From Leucobacter massiliensis (lineage in GTDB: Bacteria > Actinomycetota > Actinomycetes > Actinomycetales > Microbacteriaceae): a DNA stretch of 64,000 bases. Location: the NCBI RefSeq assembly GCF_002982315.1, contig NZ_MWZD01000016.1, positions 1 to 64,000 of the forward strand, in the 5' to 3' direction. The stretch's first letter is position 1. Each line of letters begins with the position of its first letter. A program made the position numbers and the translations under genes. This document shows, piece after piece, positions 41,825-50,956 of the stretch. The notes below the pieces were generated by a model, which made no database searches, was not told the DNA's origin, and saw only the letters and a list, made by a program, of their open reading frames with translations.

Positions 41825-43504
41825 TCAGGCGACGACGTCGGCGACGGCGCGGCCGGCGGTGCGCCCCGAGAACAGGCATCCGCCGAGGAAGGTGCCCTCC
41901 AGTGCGTTGTAGCCGTGCAGTCCGCCTCCGCCGAAGCCCGCCGCCTCGCCCGCCGCGTAGAGCCCCGGCACGGGCGCGCCGTCGGACCCCAGGGCGCGGG
42001 CGGAGAGGTCCGTCTGGATCCCGCCGAGCGACTTCCGGGTGAGCACGTGCAACTGCACCGCCGCGAGCGGCCCCGCGGCCGGATCGAGCAGCCGGTGCGG
42101 GGCCGTGGTGCGCGAGAGCCGGTCCCCCAGGTAGCGCCGCGAGTTGCGGATGCTCATGGCCTGCGCGTCCTTCGAGAAGGGGTTCAGCATCTCCGCGTCG
42201 CGCTCCCGCACCACCCGCTCCACCGCGGCGGCGTCGAGCAGCGGCTCCTCGGTGAGCGCGTTCATGCGTTCCACCAGCTCGGGCACCGTCGGAGCCGACA
42301 CGAAGTCGGCGCCGCGGTCGATGAAGGCCTGCACGGGCCCCGGCGCCCCACGTCCGAGCCGCGTGCGCAGCAGCAGCCGGCGATCCCGCTCGGTGATGTC
42401 GGGGTTCTGCTCGGAGCCGGAGAGCGCGAACTCCTTCGCGGCGATGCGGTGGGTGACGATGAACCACGAGTGGTCGTGGGCGGCGATGAGCGGATCGGTG
42501 CGCAGCATGCGCAGCGTGGCGAGGGTGTCGTGGCCCGGCAGTCCCGGCGGCGGGAGCCGGCGCCCCAGCGCGTCGAGCCACAGCGGCGAGGGGCCGGGCA
42601 GGATCCGGATCGCGTGCCCCGGCCACACCGGGTTCCAGTTGCGCACGCCCTCGGTGTAGTGCCACATCCGGTCCCGGTTGACGAGCCGCGCGCCCGCCGC
42701 CTCCGCGATCCCGAGCATCCTGCCGTCCACGTATGCCGGCACTCCGGTGATCATGCGGCGCGGGGGAGTGCCCAGCCGCTCCGGCCAGAATCTGCGCACC
42801 AGCCCGTGGTCACCGCCGATCCCGCCGCTCGCGACGATCACCGCCCCGGCCCGCAGCTCGAAGTCGCCGACCGCCTCACGGGACGACACCGTGCCGCGTG
42901 CGTTCGCGTCGGGGGCCAGCACCGTGCCGCGGACCCCCGCGACGCGCCCGCCCTCCACGATCAGCTCGTCGCAGCGGTGCCGGTGCAGGATCCGCGTCCG
43001 CCCCGTCGCCGCGGCCTCCTGCGCGGCCGCGACGAACGGCCCCGCAACGCCGGTGCCCTTGCCCCACGGCACGTGGAAGCGCGGCACCGAGTTGCCGTGC
43101 CCGCCCGCGGTCAGGCCGCCGCGCTCGGCCCAGCCGACGACGGGCGTCAGCTCGATCCCGGCCTCGCGGATCCACGCCCGCTTCTCGCCCGCCGCGAACT
43201 CGACGTAGGCGCGTCCCCAGCGCTCGGCCCACAGGTCCTCGGGGTGCTCGCCGTCGAGCCGGTCCCACTGGGCGCTGCCCCGCCAGTCCTGCCACGCGAG
43301 CTCGAAGGAGTCCCGCACGCGCAGGCGTCGCTGTTCGGGGGAGTCGACGAGGAAGAGCCCGCCGAAGGACCACCAGGCCTGACCACCGAGATCCTGCGGT
43401 CCCTCCTGATCGACGATGACGGTGCGCAGCCCCGCGCGGTGCGTTTCGCGTGCGGCGACGAGCCCGGCGAGGCCCGCGCCCACGATGATGACGTCGGCGT
43501 CCAT
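41825..43504 (-). CDS. FAD-dependent dehydrogenase (ketosteroid-dehydrogenase-like)
   Basis: 559 residues with an N-terminal dinucleotide-binding fold VIIVGAGLAGLVAARE and a second FAD-contact region WWSFGGLFLVDSPEQRRL. GGIQTDLSARALGSDGAPVPGLYAAGEAAGFGGGGLHGYNALEGTFLGGCLFSGRTAG is the C-terminal FAD-closing motif. It belongs to the fumarate-reductase/3-ketosteroid delta-1-dehydrogenase superfamily, annotated as FAD-binding dehydrogenase. The substrate is not visible. It is last in the mevalonate operon, 28 bp after the acyltransferase gene, and the link may be incidental. Confidence 0.88.
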   Translation of the reverse strand: MDADVIIVGAGLAGLVAARETHRAGLRTVIVDQEGPQDLGGQAWWSFGGLFLVDSPEQRRLRVRDSFELAWQDWRGSAQWDRLDGEHPEDLWAERWGRAYVEFAAGEKRAWIREAGIELTPVVGWAERGGLTAGGHGNSVPRFHVPWGKGTGVAGPFVAAAQEAAATGRTRILHRHRCDELIVEGGRVAGVRGTVLAPDANARGTVSSREAVGDFELRAGAVIVASGGIGGDHGLVRRFWPERLGTPPRRMITGVPAYVDGRMLGIAEAAGARLVNRDRMWHYTEGVRNWNPVWPGHAIRILPGPSPLWLDALGRRLPPPGLPGHDTLATLRMLRTDPLIAAHDHSWFIVTHRIAAKEFALSGSEQNPDITERDRRLLLRTRLGRGAPGPVQAFIDRGADFVSAPTVPELVERMNALTEEPLLDAAAVERVVRERDAEMLNPFSKDAQAMSIRNSRRYLGDRLSRTTAPHRLLDPAAGPLAAVQLHVLTRKSLGGIQTDLSARALGSDGAPVPGLYAAGEAAGFGGGGLHGYNALEGTFLGGCLFSGRTAGRAVADVVA

Positions 43505-43532
43505 GCCCCCATTATCGGCCTTCGCCCGCGAA

Positions 43533-44246
43533 TCAGGCGTCAGCGTCGCCCGCGCTGCTCCTGTCGGCGCGCTCCTGGCCGGTGAGCGCCTGAATGGCCG
43601 TCATGATGCGCTCGGTGGCCTCGCGGCGGGCGCGGCCGCCGGGAAGTCCGGCGAGGTCGCCGAGCGGGATGGGCGGGCCGAAGCGCACGGCGACCCGCTC
43701 GCGCCTCCCGGCGCGCGGCTCGCGCAGCCGCCGGTTCGTGCCGATCAGTCCGACCGGCACCACGGCGGCCCCGGTCTCGAGCGCCATCCACGCCGCCCCG
43801 GGCTTGCCGGGGGAGAGGCGGCCGTCGCGGGAGCGGGTGCCCTCGGGGAACACGGCGAAGACGTGTCCCTCCGCGAGGACCCGGCGTCCGGCTTCGAGCG
43901 CGGCCTGCGCCGCGGCGGAGGCCTCCCGGTGCACCGGGATCGCGCCGATCTGCCGGAAGAACCAGCCGCCGAGCCGGGAGCGGAACAGGGAGGCCTTCGC
44001 CAGGAACTGCACCTTCCGCGGCGAGCAGCTGGGGATCAGGATCGTGTCGAGCCCGGAGAGGTGGTTGCTCACGAGCAGCACCGGCCCGCTCGCCGGCACG
44101 TGCTCCCTGCCCGTGACCCGCGGCCGGAATCGCAGCCACAGCAGCGGCCGGAGCACCGCCCGCCCGATCGTGAAGACGGGGCCGGGACGCGCGATCCGGG
44201 CGCTTGCGGAGCCGGGAGCGCCGGCGGAGTCCTCGGGACCGCCCAC
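43533..44246 (-). CDS. 1-acyl-sn-glycerol-3-phosphate acyltransferase (PlsC-like)
   Basis: 237 residues. VSNHLSGLDTILI is the H-x4-D catalytic motif, FPEGTRSRDGRLSPGKPGAAWMALETGAAVVPVGLIG the EGTR substrate-binding block, and a hydrophobic N-terminal stretch (about 27-45) likely associates with the membrane. The enzyme moves an acyl chain to lysophosphatidic acid to form phosphatidic acid. It is 5 bp downstream of mvaS in the same direction and thus co-transcribed with the mevalonate genes. Start: ATG 44246. Confidence 0.9.
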   Translation of the reverse strand: MGGPEDSAGAPGSASARIARPGPVFTIGRAVLRPLLWLRFRPRVTGREHVPASGPVLLVSNHLSGLDTILIPSCSPRKVQFLAKASLFRSRLGGWFFRQIGAIPVHREASAAAQAALEAGRRVLAEGHVFAVFPEGTRSRDGRLSPGKPGAAWMALETGAAVVPVGLIGTNRRLREPRAGRRERVAVRFGPPIPLGDLAGLPGGRARREATERIMTAIQALTGQERADRSSAGDADA

Positions 44247-44251
44247 GAGAC

Positions 44252-45457
44252 TCAGCCCGCCGTGCGCTCGTACTGCCGGGCCTGGCCGTGCACCCCCGCG
44301 AAGCGGAACGGCGCGCGCGTCACGCGGGGCGTCTGCGCGTCCTCGGTGCTCGGCAGCACGCGGGCGTGCAGCTCACGGTACTCGGCGACCTCCAGCGGCA
44401 CCCGCGCGTCGAGCGCGGCCTCCACCCGGGAGGCCGCTCCGTGCTCCGCGTAGCCCGGCTGCACCACGCCCGTCAGGAACTCGCTCACGCTGCCCGAGCC
44501 GTAGCTGAACATGCCGATGCGGCGTCCCGCCAGCTCCGTGTCGTGATCCAGCAGCGCCGCGAGCGCCGCGTAGAGCGATGCCGTGTAGCTGTTGCCGAGC
44601 CGCCGGTTGTAGATCGAGCCGGTGAAGAGCCCCGTGTCGCGTGCCCCGGCGGGCGCGGCCGCCTGCTCCTCGCGGGTGAGCGCCGCGCTGAGCGGCGCAC
44701 CGGTGTGCTCGGCCAGCCGCTGCTGCCCCTTCTTCGCCATCTTGGTGAAGGGCTGGTGGTAGAGCATCCGGTCGATCTGGTCGATCTCCGGTCCTCCCTG
44801 CGCCCGCAGATCGTCCCAGGAGCCGGTGAGCGCGTCGAGGTAGGCCGACATCGACAGTGCACCGTCGACCACGGCCGTCGTCGAGTCGTTCGGCCGCCAG
44901 AAGTCGTCGACGTCGGCCGTGAAGATCCCGGCCGCCCGTTCGATCTCGACGAGCGCGGGGTTCTCGCCGACGAGCATCGCCACGGCGCCCGCCCCCTGCG
45001 TGGGCTCGCCCGGCGAGTCGAGGGCGTAGCGCGCGACGTCGCTCGTGATGACCAGCACCCGCTCGCCGGGGAAGCGGGAGACGATCCCGATCGCGGCCTG
45101 CAGCGCGGCGGTGCCGCTGTAGCAGGCCTGCTTGAACTCGGTGACCCGCACCTGCGGCGGCAGGCCGAGCAGCCGGTGCACGGACACCCCCGCGGCCTTG
45201 GACTGGTCCACGCCGGACTCGGTCGCGAAGATCAGGGTCCGGATCCCGTCGATGCCGTTGCGCTCGATGACGGGCAGCGCGGCCGAGGCGCCCATGGTGA
45301 TGATGTCCTCGTCGGGCGCGGGGAAGCTCATCTGGTCCTGGCCGAGCCCCAGCCGGTACTTGGCGGGGTCGACGCCAGCGTACTCCGCGAGGCGGTCCAG
45401 CTCGACGACGTGGTGCGCGGTCGCCAGTTCGAGGTCGTGAATGCCGATCGAGGTCAT
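44252..45457 (-). CDS. mvaS: Hydroxymethylglutaryl-CoA synthase
   Basis: 401 residues. Catalytic residues are all visible: Glu80 in ATESGVDQSK, Cys112 in EFKQACYSGTAAL and His234 in YHQPFTKMAKK. The enzyme condenses acetyl-CoA with acetoacetyl-CoA to HMG-CoA, the first committed step of the mevalonate pathway. Its start overlaps the stop of mvaA by 4 bp. It is the last mevalonate gene in the operon. The acetyl-CoA acetyltransferase that makes acetoacetyl-CoA is not in the window. Confidence 0.96.
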   Translation of the reverse strand: MTSIGIHDLELATAHHVVELDRLAEYAGVDPAKYRLGLGQDQMSFPAPDEDIITMGASAALPVIERNGIDGIRTLIFATESGVDQSKAAGVSVHRLLGLPPQVRVTEFKQACYSGTAALQAAIGIVSRFPGERVLVITSDVARYALDSPGEPTQGAGAVAMLVGENPALVEIERAAGIFTADVDDFWRPNDSTTAVVDGALSMSAYLDALTGSWDDLRAQGGPEIDQIDRMLYHQPFTKMAKKGQQRLAEHTGAPLSAALTREEQAAAPAGARDTGLFTGSIYNRRLGNSYTASLYAALAALLDHDTELAGRRIGMFSYGSGSVSEFLTGVVQPGYAEHGAASRVEAALDARVPLEVAEYRELHARVLPSTEDAQTPRVTRAPFRFAGVHGQARQYERTAG

Positions 45458-46524
45458 GCGCTCGGCCGCTCCTTCCGCTCCATGAGCAGGTGCGCTGCCA
45501 TCAGCTCACCGGGGTTGGTCTGGGCTGCGAGGAGGGAGAGCTCCCCGCAGAGCACGGTCGCGGCCATGAGCGCCGCGAGGCGACGGGCGTTGTCGCCGGG
45601 CTCGCGCGGCTCGCGGCAGCCGAGCCGTTCGAGGTTCTCGTTCACGTGGGCGAGGTGCTTGCCGTTGCCCACGGTGCCCACGATGAGGTGCGGCAGCGTG
45701 CAGGAGAAGTAGAGCCCGTCCTCGCGCGCCTCCGCGTAGGTGATGCCCTGCGAGCCCTCGACGATGTTCGCGGCGTCCTGCCCGGTGGCCAGGTAGAAGG
45801 CGAGCAGCATGTTCGCGTAGTGGGCGTTCGCGGAGCGGATCGCGCCCGCGATGGTGCTGCCCACGAGGTTCTTGCGCACGGCGAGCTCCGCGATGCGGGT
45901 GGCGGTGGTGCGCAGCCGCCGCTCCACCACCTCGTGCGGGAGCAGCATCTCGGCGACCACATTGCGGCCGCGGCCGAGGATCCCGTTCACGGCGGTCGCC
46001 TTCTTGTCCGAGCAGAAGTTGCCCGAGATGGAGCCGTAGTCGACGCCGAGACCCCAGGAGAGGATGCGCTGCATGAGCGCGTCCGAGGCGTTCGTCACCA
46101 TGTTGTGCCCGGAGGCGTCGCCGGTGAGGAACGCGAAGCGTACGAAGAGCAGATTGCCCACCACCTCGGGGTGGGCTTCGAGCAGCTGCGCGTGGCGGCT
46201 GCCCGCCGCGACGACCTCCTGCAGCTCGGGCAGGCGGTCACGGATCGTGCGCGCGGCCGCGTCGGCGCCGACCGCCCCTTCCGCGACGAACAGCACGGAG
46301 CGGGTCATGCGCTCGCCGATGACGACGGTGCGGATCCCGCCCTCGATCTCGCGCGAGATGCTCGCGCCGCGACCCACGGAGGGCCACAGCGGGGTCTCGT
46401 AGGTGGCGAGCGGCACCGAGATCTCGGCGTGCGGCGCATCGCCGGCGACGGCGTCGCCGCTGACGCGCAGCGGGCCGACCCAGCGGGTCGGTATCTCGGT
46501 GACGAGGGTGTCGGAGTCGGTCAC
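45454..46524 (-). CDS. mvaA: Hydroxymethylglutaryl-CoA reductase (class I type)
   Basis: 356 residues from GTG 46524 with GAGGAGC six bases upstream. RFAFLTGDASGHNMVTNASDALM and GNFCSDKKATAVNGILGRGRNVVAEM are core motifs, the latter with the catalytic Lys, and GTVGNGKHLAHVNENLERLG is a class I-like ending, suggesting NADPH use. The enzyme reduces HMG-CoA to mevalonate, often rate-limiting. Residues near the C-terminus include the cofactor-binding His. The 107-bp gap to fni upstream is the only larger gap in the operon and could hold an internal promoter. Confidence 0.95.
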   Translation of the reverse strand: MTDSDTLVTEIPTRWVGPLRVSGDAVAGDAPHAEISVPLATYETPLWPSVGRGASISREIEGGIRTVVIGERMTRSVLFVAEGAVGADAAARTIRDRLPELQEVVAAGSRHAQLLEAHPEVVGNLLFVRFAFLTGDASGHNMVTNASDALMQRILSWGLGVDYGSISGNFCSDKKATAVNGILGRGRNVVAEMLLPHEVVERRLRTTATRIAELAVRKNLVGSTIAGAIRSANAHYANMLLAFYLATGQDAANIVEGSQGITYAEAREDGLYFSCTLPHLIVGTVGNGKHLAHVNENLERLGCREPREPGDNARRLAALMAATVLCGELSLLAAQTNPGELMAAHLLMERKERPSA

Positions 46525-46631
46525 GTCGGTGCTCCTCGGATGGGTGGCAGGGGGGATTCGGTTCGGGATCGCGGGGCGCGGGGTCTCTCGCGGTGCGGGA
46601 TCGCGGGAGGGGGCGCGGGCCGGTCCTTCGC

Positions 46632-47714
46632 TCAGGGCCCGGATCGGGAGGCGAGCGCGACGAGGTCGATGCCGCGCAGTCGGCAGTATTCTGCCAGGCG
46701 CCCGCGCACGAGCAGGTCGGTGGATCCGAGCGCGGCCGGGGTCTCGGCGCCCAGGAGCGCGAGGATCGCGGTGGTCTGCGCGATCCAGCGCTCGATCAGC
46801 GGCACGAGCGCCTCGGCGCCGCCGGCGAGCAGCGGCTGCAGGAAGCTGCCGGCCACCCCCACCGCGCCCGCTCCGGCCGCGAGGGCCTTCACCACGTCGA
46901 AGGGGTTCCGCACCCCGCCCGAGGCGAGCAGCCGGGGGCCGTCCGCCGGCGCGTCGAGCAGGCAGGCGAGGGCAGACTGGCCGAAGCCGGAGAGCATCGC
47001 GAAGTCGCCGCCCGCGCTGCGGCTCGCGCTGTCGTGGCGCGCGTTCTCGATGCGCAGGAAGTCGGTGCCGCCGGCGCCGCTGACGTCGGCGAACTGCGCG
47101 CCGAGCTCGGCGAGCCGCCGCAGCGTGCGGCGGCTGAGGCCGAAGCCGACCTCCTTCACGATCACGGGCACGGGCGAGGCCGCGATGATGCGCTCGACGG
47201 ATCGCTCCCAGCCGGAGAAGTCGCGGCTGCCCTCGGGCATCGCCGTCTCCTGCACGGCGTTGAGGTGCAGCTGCAGCGCGTCGGCCCGCAGCAGCTCGAC
47301 GGCGCGCACGGCGTCGTCGGCGTCCCGTCCCACGCCGATGTTGGCCATCACGAAGCCGTCGGGGTTCTCCTCGCGGATCACCGCGAAGCCGCCGGCGGCT
47401 TCGGCGTCGTCGAGCGCGACCGACACCGAGCCGCAGGCCATCGGCATGCCGGTCTCGCGGGCCGCGATGGCGAGTTCGCGGTTGATGCGGGTCGTCCACT
47501 CGGTGCCGCCGGTCATGCCGTTCGCATAGAAGGGCGTGGGCCAGTGCCACTCGCCGAGACGCACCGACAGTTCGACGCGCTCGGCGTCCACGCCTGCGAG
47601 GGCGTGGTGCACGAACTCGAGGTCGTCGAAGTCGGTGCGACCGCGGGGCTCGTCGCGCTGCTCACGGGCGAGGCGCACGTGGTCGTCTTTGCGGGCCGCT
47701 CGTTCAGCGTCCAT
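46632..47714 (-). CDS. fni: Isopentenyl-diphosphate delta-isomerase, type 2
   Basis: 360 residues. FYANGMTGGTEWTTRINRELAIAARETGMPMACGSVSVAL is the FMN-binding N-terminal barrel region, and VPVIVKEVGFGLSRRTLRRLAELGAQFADVSGAGGTDF with LLASGGVRNPFDVVKALAAGAGAVGVAG complete it. Type 2 isomerases use reduced FMN and NADPH to interconvert IPP and DMAPP. It overlaps mvaK2 by 11 bp. Its presence in the operon means the pathway output is balanced between both five-carbon units. Confidence 0.96.
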   Translation of the reverse strand: MDAERAARKDDHVRLAREQRDEPRGRTDFDDLEFVHHALAGVDAERVELSVRLGEWHWPTPFYANGMTGGTEWTTRINRELAIAARETGMPMACGSVSVALDDAEAAGGFAVIREENPDGFVMANIGVGRDADDAVRAVELLRADALQLHLNAVQETAMPEGSRDFSGWERSVERIIAASPVPVIVKEVGFGLSRRTLRRLAELGAQFADVSGAGGTDFLRIENARHDSASRSAGGDFAMLSGFGQSALACLLDAPADGPRLLASGGVRNPFDVVKALAAGAGAVGVAGSFLQPLLAGGAEALVPLIERWIAQTTAILALLGAETPAALGSTDLLVRGRLAEYCRLRGIDLVALASRSGP

Positions 47715-48909
47715 GGTCGTCCTCCCTCACGGATGCCGCGAGCGGCAGCACCCGTATCCCGCGCGATTCCCACTCGCGCACGATCGCGTCGGCGTCGGCG
47801 TCGGCGCTCGCGTCGGCTTCCGCGCCCGCCCCGCCGCGCACCGGCACGAGCGCGATCCCGCAGTCCCCGCCGCCGGCGCCCGAGGGCTTGGCTGCCGCTC
47901 CGTGCCGCTCAGCGGTGTCGCACAGCGCCGCGAGCTGCGCGGTCTCGATCTCCACTCCGCTCTGCTCGCCGAGGCCGCGCAGCAGGCTCCGGGCGCTCCG
48001 CACCGCATCCAGCACCGCGCCGCCGTCGCCCTCCTCGATCCCGGCCGCGAGCGCGTCGACGCATCGGCGGCTGCGCTCGGCGAAGGAGGCGGGATCCGAG
48101 GGACCGCTCGACGCCTCCCGGGCCGGCGGCCCCGATACGTCATCGCCGCCTGCTTCCGGTACGTGGAGCCCCGGCCGGGGGTCCACGAGCACCGAGCGTC
48201 CCGTCTCCGCGACCATGAGCTCGGTCGACACGGGCGAGCCGGTCCAGCCCACGAGCAGGCGCACGCCGCCGGGCTCGGGCAGCCGGGTCACGGAGAAACC
48301 GCGCCATGCCTCCTCGGAGGCGAGTGTCGCCGCGACCCCGTGCCGCTGCCGTGACGCGCGCAGCGCCGCGCGGTCGGGCGCGGTGTAGCGGATCCAGCCG
48401 CCGAAGGTGCTGGCGGCGACGTCGCCGCCCGAGGCCCGGGGCGACACCTCGACCGTGGCGAGCAGGGCGAGCTTGCAACGCTCCACGGCGTCGAGGCCGA
48501 GGCCGGCGAAGCGGTCGATGGCGGCGATCACGGCGACGGTGACCGCTCCCGACGATCCGAGGCCGTACTTGCGCCCGGCATCGTCCTCGAGCGCGCTGCC
48601 GATGTCGAGGTCGAAGAAGCGGGGCGGCAGCCCGCGCTCCGCGCGCAGCTGCTCGGCCGCGTCGATCGCGGCGAACACGTAGTCGAGCGGTTCGCGTTCC
48701 GGCACGACCCGCCCGCTGTCGCGATCGCGCACCCAGATGCGCGCCGCCGGCCCGTACGAGCTCGACCGCACCCGGCCGGCGCCCTCGGACGCCTCCAAGC
48801 GCACGTGCACCCCGTGGTCGACGGCCACGAGCACCGCCGGCTCGCCCGGCTCCACCACCGCATACTCACCGGCGATGAACAGCTTGCCGGGCGCGAAGCA
48901 CTCGATCAC
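47704..48909 (-). CDS. mvaK2: Phosphomevalonate kinase
   Basis: 401 residues of the GHMP kinase superfamily. APGKLFIAGEYAVVEPGEPAVLVAVD is the N-terminal motif, KYGLGSSGAVTVAVIAAI the ATP-binding loop (P-x3-GLGSSAA type) and KPSGAGGGDCGIALV motif 3. It phosphorylates mevalonate-5-phosphate to the diphosphate. An Asp/Ala repeat EADASADADADA close to the C-terminus is an unusual extension. It overlaps mvaD by 4 bp and fni by 11 bp, so the operon is tightly coupled. Confidence 0.93.
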   Translation of the reverse strand: MIECFAPGKLFIAGEYAVVEPGEPAVLVAVDHGVHVRLEASEGAGRVRSSSYGPAARIWVRDRDSGRVVPEREPLDYVFAAIDAAEQLRAERGLPPRFFDLDIGSALEDDAGRKYGLGSSGAVTVAVIAAIDRFAGLGLDAVERCKLALLATVEVSPRASGGDVAASTFGGWIRYTAPDRAALRASRQRHGVAATLASEEAWRGFSVTRLPEPGGVRLLVGWTGSPVSTELMVAETGRSVLVDPRPGLHVPEAGGDDVSGPPAREASSGPSDPASFAERSRRCVDALAAGIEEGDGGAVLDAVRSARSLLRGLGEQSGVEIETAQLAALCDTAERHGAAAKPSGAGGGDCGIALVPVRGGAGAEADASADADADAIVREWESRGIRVLPLAASVREDDHGR

Positions 48910-49910
48910 GCGGGCTCACCGCCGCGGGCCGCGTCGGCGGGCAACAGCGCGGCGCCCGGTCCCGCGCCGACGGCGCGCACGCGGCCGAAGCCGGCGAGGG
49001 CCTCGGCGACGGCGGGCGCGTCGCCCGGGCGCACGAGCACGGCGACGTTCGGCCCCGCGTCGGCGGTGGAGTAAGCCTCGACCCCGCGCTCGCGCAGCGC
49101 CACCACGGCGTCGAACACGGCGATGCTGGTGGGGGAGAGGTAGCGCACGGGCGGCTCGGAGGACTGGATCACGGCGTGCATGCGCAGCGCGTGCGATTCC
49201 GTGATGCGGCCGATGCGGGTGAAGTCGCGCTCCCGGCACGCCTGGAGCATCTCGGCGAGGCTCTCCTCGGTGCTGGTCACCCAGCCGGCGTAGAACGGGG
49301 AGGTCCGGGCGCTCAGCCGCATCGCCTCACGGCTCGACACGGCTTTCTGGCGCTCGTCGACCGTCACGATCACCATCGCCAGCTCGGGGGCGTCGACCGC
49401 CTCGGCGAAGGAGCTGTCGTCCCCGTCCCCCGCATGCCACACCGCGACGCCCGGCACGATGGATCGCGCCGCCGAGCCCGATCCGCGCCGCGCGAGGCGG
49501 CTGAGCGAGGCGGGATCCTGCGGCAGCCCGTACACCGCGGAGGCGGCGGTGGCGAGGGCCGCGAAGCCCGATGCCGAGGAGGCGAGCCCGGCGCCGGTCG
49601 GCGCCTCGTTGCGGGAGCGCACGACGGCGCGCAGCGGGGATCCCGCTCGCTCCCGCACGAGATCGAGGAAGCGGGAGACGCGGCTCAGCCGCTCGCCGGA
49701 CTGCGGCTCGCCGTTCAGCTCGAAGCGGTCCTCGGCGGCGTCCGGGTCGAGGCGCAGCTCGGTGGTGGTGGCGAAGGCGTCGAGCGTGAGGGAGAGGCTG
49801 CCGGCGGCGGGCAGCATGAGCTCCTCGTCCCGCTTTCCCCAGTACTTGACGAGTGCGATGTTCGGGTGGGCGCGGGCGGTCGCCGCTGCGGCCCCGTCTC
49901 CGGCGCTCAC
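48906..49910 (-). CDS. mvaD: Diphosphomevalonate decarboxylase
   Basis: 334 residues: HPNIALVKYWGKRDEELMLPAAGSLSLTLD is the diagnostic N-terminus, APTGAGLASSASGFAALATAA the ATP-binding motif, and DAGPNVAVLV a late motif. The enzyme uses ATP to convert mevalonate diphosphate to IPP with loss of CO2. It overlaps mvaK1 by 4 bp (ATGA) and mvaK2 by 4 bp. The order mvaK1-mvaD-mvaK2-fni-mvaA-mvaS is the same as in the Streptomyces CL190 mevalonate cluster as I recall it. Confidence 0.95.
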   Translation of the reverse strand: MSAGDGAAAATARAHPNIALVKYWGKRDEELMLPAAGSLSLTLDAFATTTELRLDPDAAEDRFELNGEPQSGERLSRVSRFLDLVRERAGSPLRAVVRSRNEAPTGAGLASSASGFAALATAASAVYGLPQDPASLSRLARRGSGSAARSIVPGVAVWHAGDGDDSSFAEAVDAPELAMVIVTVDERQKAVSSREAMRLSARTSPFYAGWVTSTEESLAEMLQACRERDFTRIGRITESHALRMHAVIQSSEPPVRYLSPTSIAVFDAVVALRERGVEAYSTADAGPNVAVLVRPGDAPAVAEALAGFGRVRAVGAGPGAALLPADAARGGEPA

Positions 49911-50956
49911 GATGCGGCCACCGTCGTCGTCCAGGTGCGGCGCGCGCCCGCGGCGCGCAGGGCGAGCGCGATGTGCTCGGCCTGCTGCTCGGAGTCGGCG
50001 AGCGCGAGCACGCAGCCGCCCAGGCCGCCCCCGGTGAGCTTCGCGCCGTGCGCGCCCGCGGCTCGCGCCGCATCCACGAGGGCGTCGAGCCGCACGGTGC
50101 TGACGCCGATGCGGCCCAGCAGCTCGTGCGCCTGCAGCATGCGCGCGCCGAGGGCCGGCCGGTCGCCGAGTTCGAGGTCGAGCACCGAACCCTCCGCGAG
50201 CTCCGAGAGCTGCGCGAGGGCCCGATCCATCGCGACGGGGTCGGCGGCGCGCCGCTCGCGCACTCCGGCGACGGCCTCGGCGGTGGAGCCGGGCCGTCCC
50301 GAGTCGGCGAGCACGAAGGTGAGCGGGGCGCCGACGCCCGTGGCGCAGACGCGGCCCTCGTGGAACCGGATGGGCCCCGCGGCCGCGACGGCGCGCGCGT
50401 CGATGCCGCTCGGGTTGCCGTGCGCGACGCGCTCCGCCTGCTGCACGATCTCGTGGAAGGCGTCGGCGCCGAGCTCTGCGCCGGTGAGGTCCGCCGCCGC
50501 GCGGGCGACGGCGGCTGCGACCGCGGCGCTCGATCCCAGGCCGCGGCCGTGCGGGATCGCGCTGCGCACGCGCAGCTGGACCTGGTCGTCGGGGCGGCCC
50601 ACGGCGGCGAGCGCGGCCCGCACCGCGGTGATCACGGGGCGCAGCCGCTCGGGGGCAGACGATGCGGTCCCCGCGAAGAGCTCGCTCTCGATCCGCAGCT
50701 CATGGCCCGGAGTCGAGCGGATCCGCGTCTCGACCTCGAGCTGGTGCAGCGGCACCGCGATGGCCGGCGCGCCGTAGACCACCGCGTGCTCGCCGAAGAG
50801 GATGGCCTTCGCGTGGGCAGAGCCGATGCCGTGGCCGCGCTCGTGGGCGGCTTCGGCCGCGGTCGCTGTTGCGGCGGCCGAGGCGGCGGCCGACGCGGCC
50901 GCGGCGCTCGGCGCGGCCGTCCCCGGGCCGGTCCGCGGCGGGAGGGAGGGGTTCAT
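49907..50956 (-). CDS. mvaK1: Mevalonate kinase
   Basis: 349 residues from ATG 50956. A low-complexity Ala-rich leader of about 40 residues (AAASAAAASAAATATAAEAA) precedes HAKAILFGEHAVVYGAPAIAVPL, the N-terminal mevalonate-kinase motif. IPHGRGLGSSAAVAAAVARAA is the ATP-binding loop and KLTGGGLGGCVLAL the third motif. It phosphorylates mevalonate to mevalonate-5-phosphate. It is the first gene of the operon. The leader may mean the start lies later, but no better codon with a ribosome site is seen; the upstream region has no clear ribosome site. Confidence 0.93.
   Translation of the reverse strand: MNPSLPPRTGPGTAAPSAAAASAAASAAATATAAEAAHERGHGIGSAHAKAILFGEHAVVYGAPAIAVPLHQLEVETRIRSTPGHELRIESELFAGTASSAPERLRPVITAVRAALAAVGRPDDQVQLRVRSAIPHGRGLGSSAAVAAAVARAAADLTGAELGADAFHEIVQQAERVAHGNPSGIDARAVAAAGPIRFHEGRVCATGVGAPLTFVLADSGRPGSTAEAVAGVRERRAADPVAMDRALAQLSELAEGSVLDLELGDRPALGARMLQAHELLGRIGVSTVRLDALVDAARAAGAHGAKLTGGGLGGCVLALADSEQQAEHIALALRAAGARRTWTTTVAAS

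Noticed and set aside
45454-47550. 698-residue frame starting upstream of mvaA
   Set aside because: HMG-CoA reductase starts at GTG 46524 with a good ribosome site. The rest is antisense-like low-complexity text that overlaps fni in another frame.
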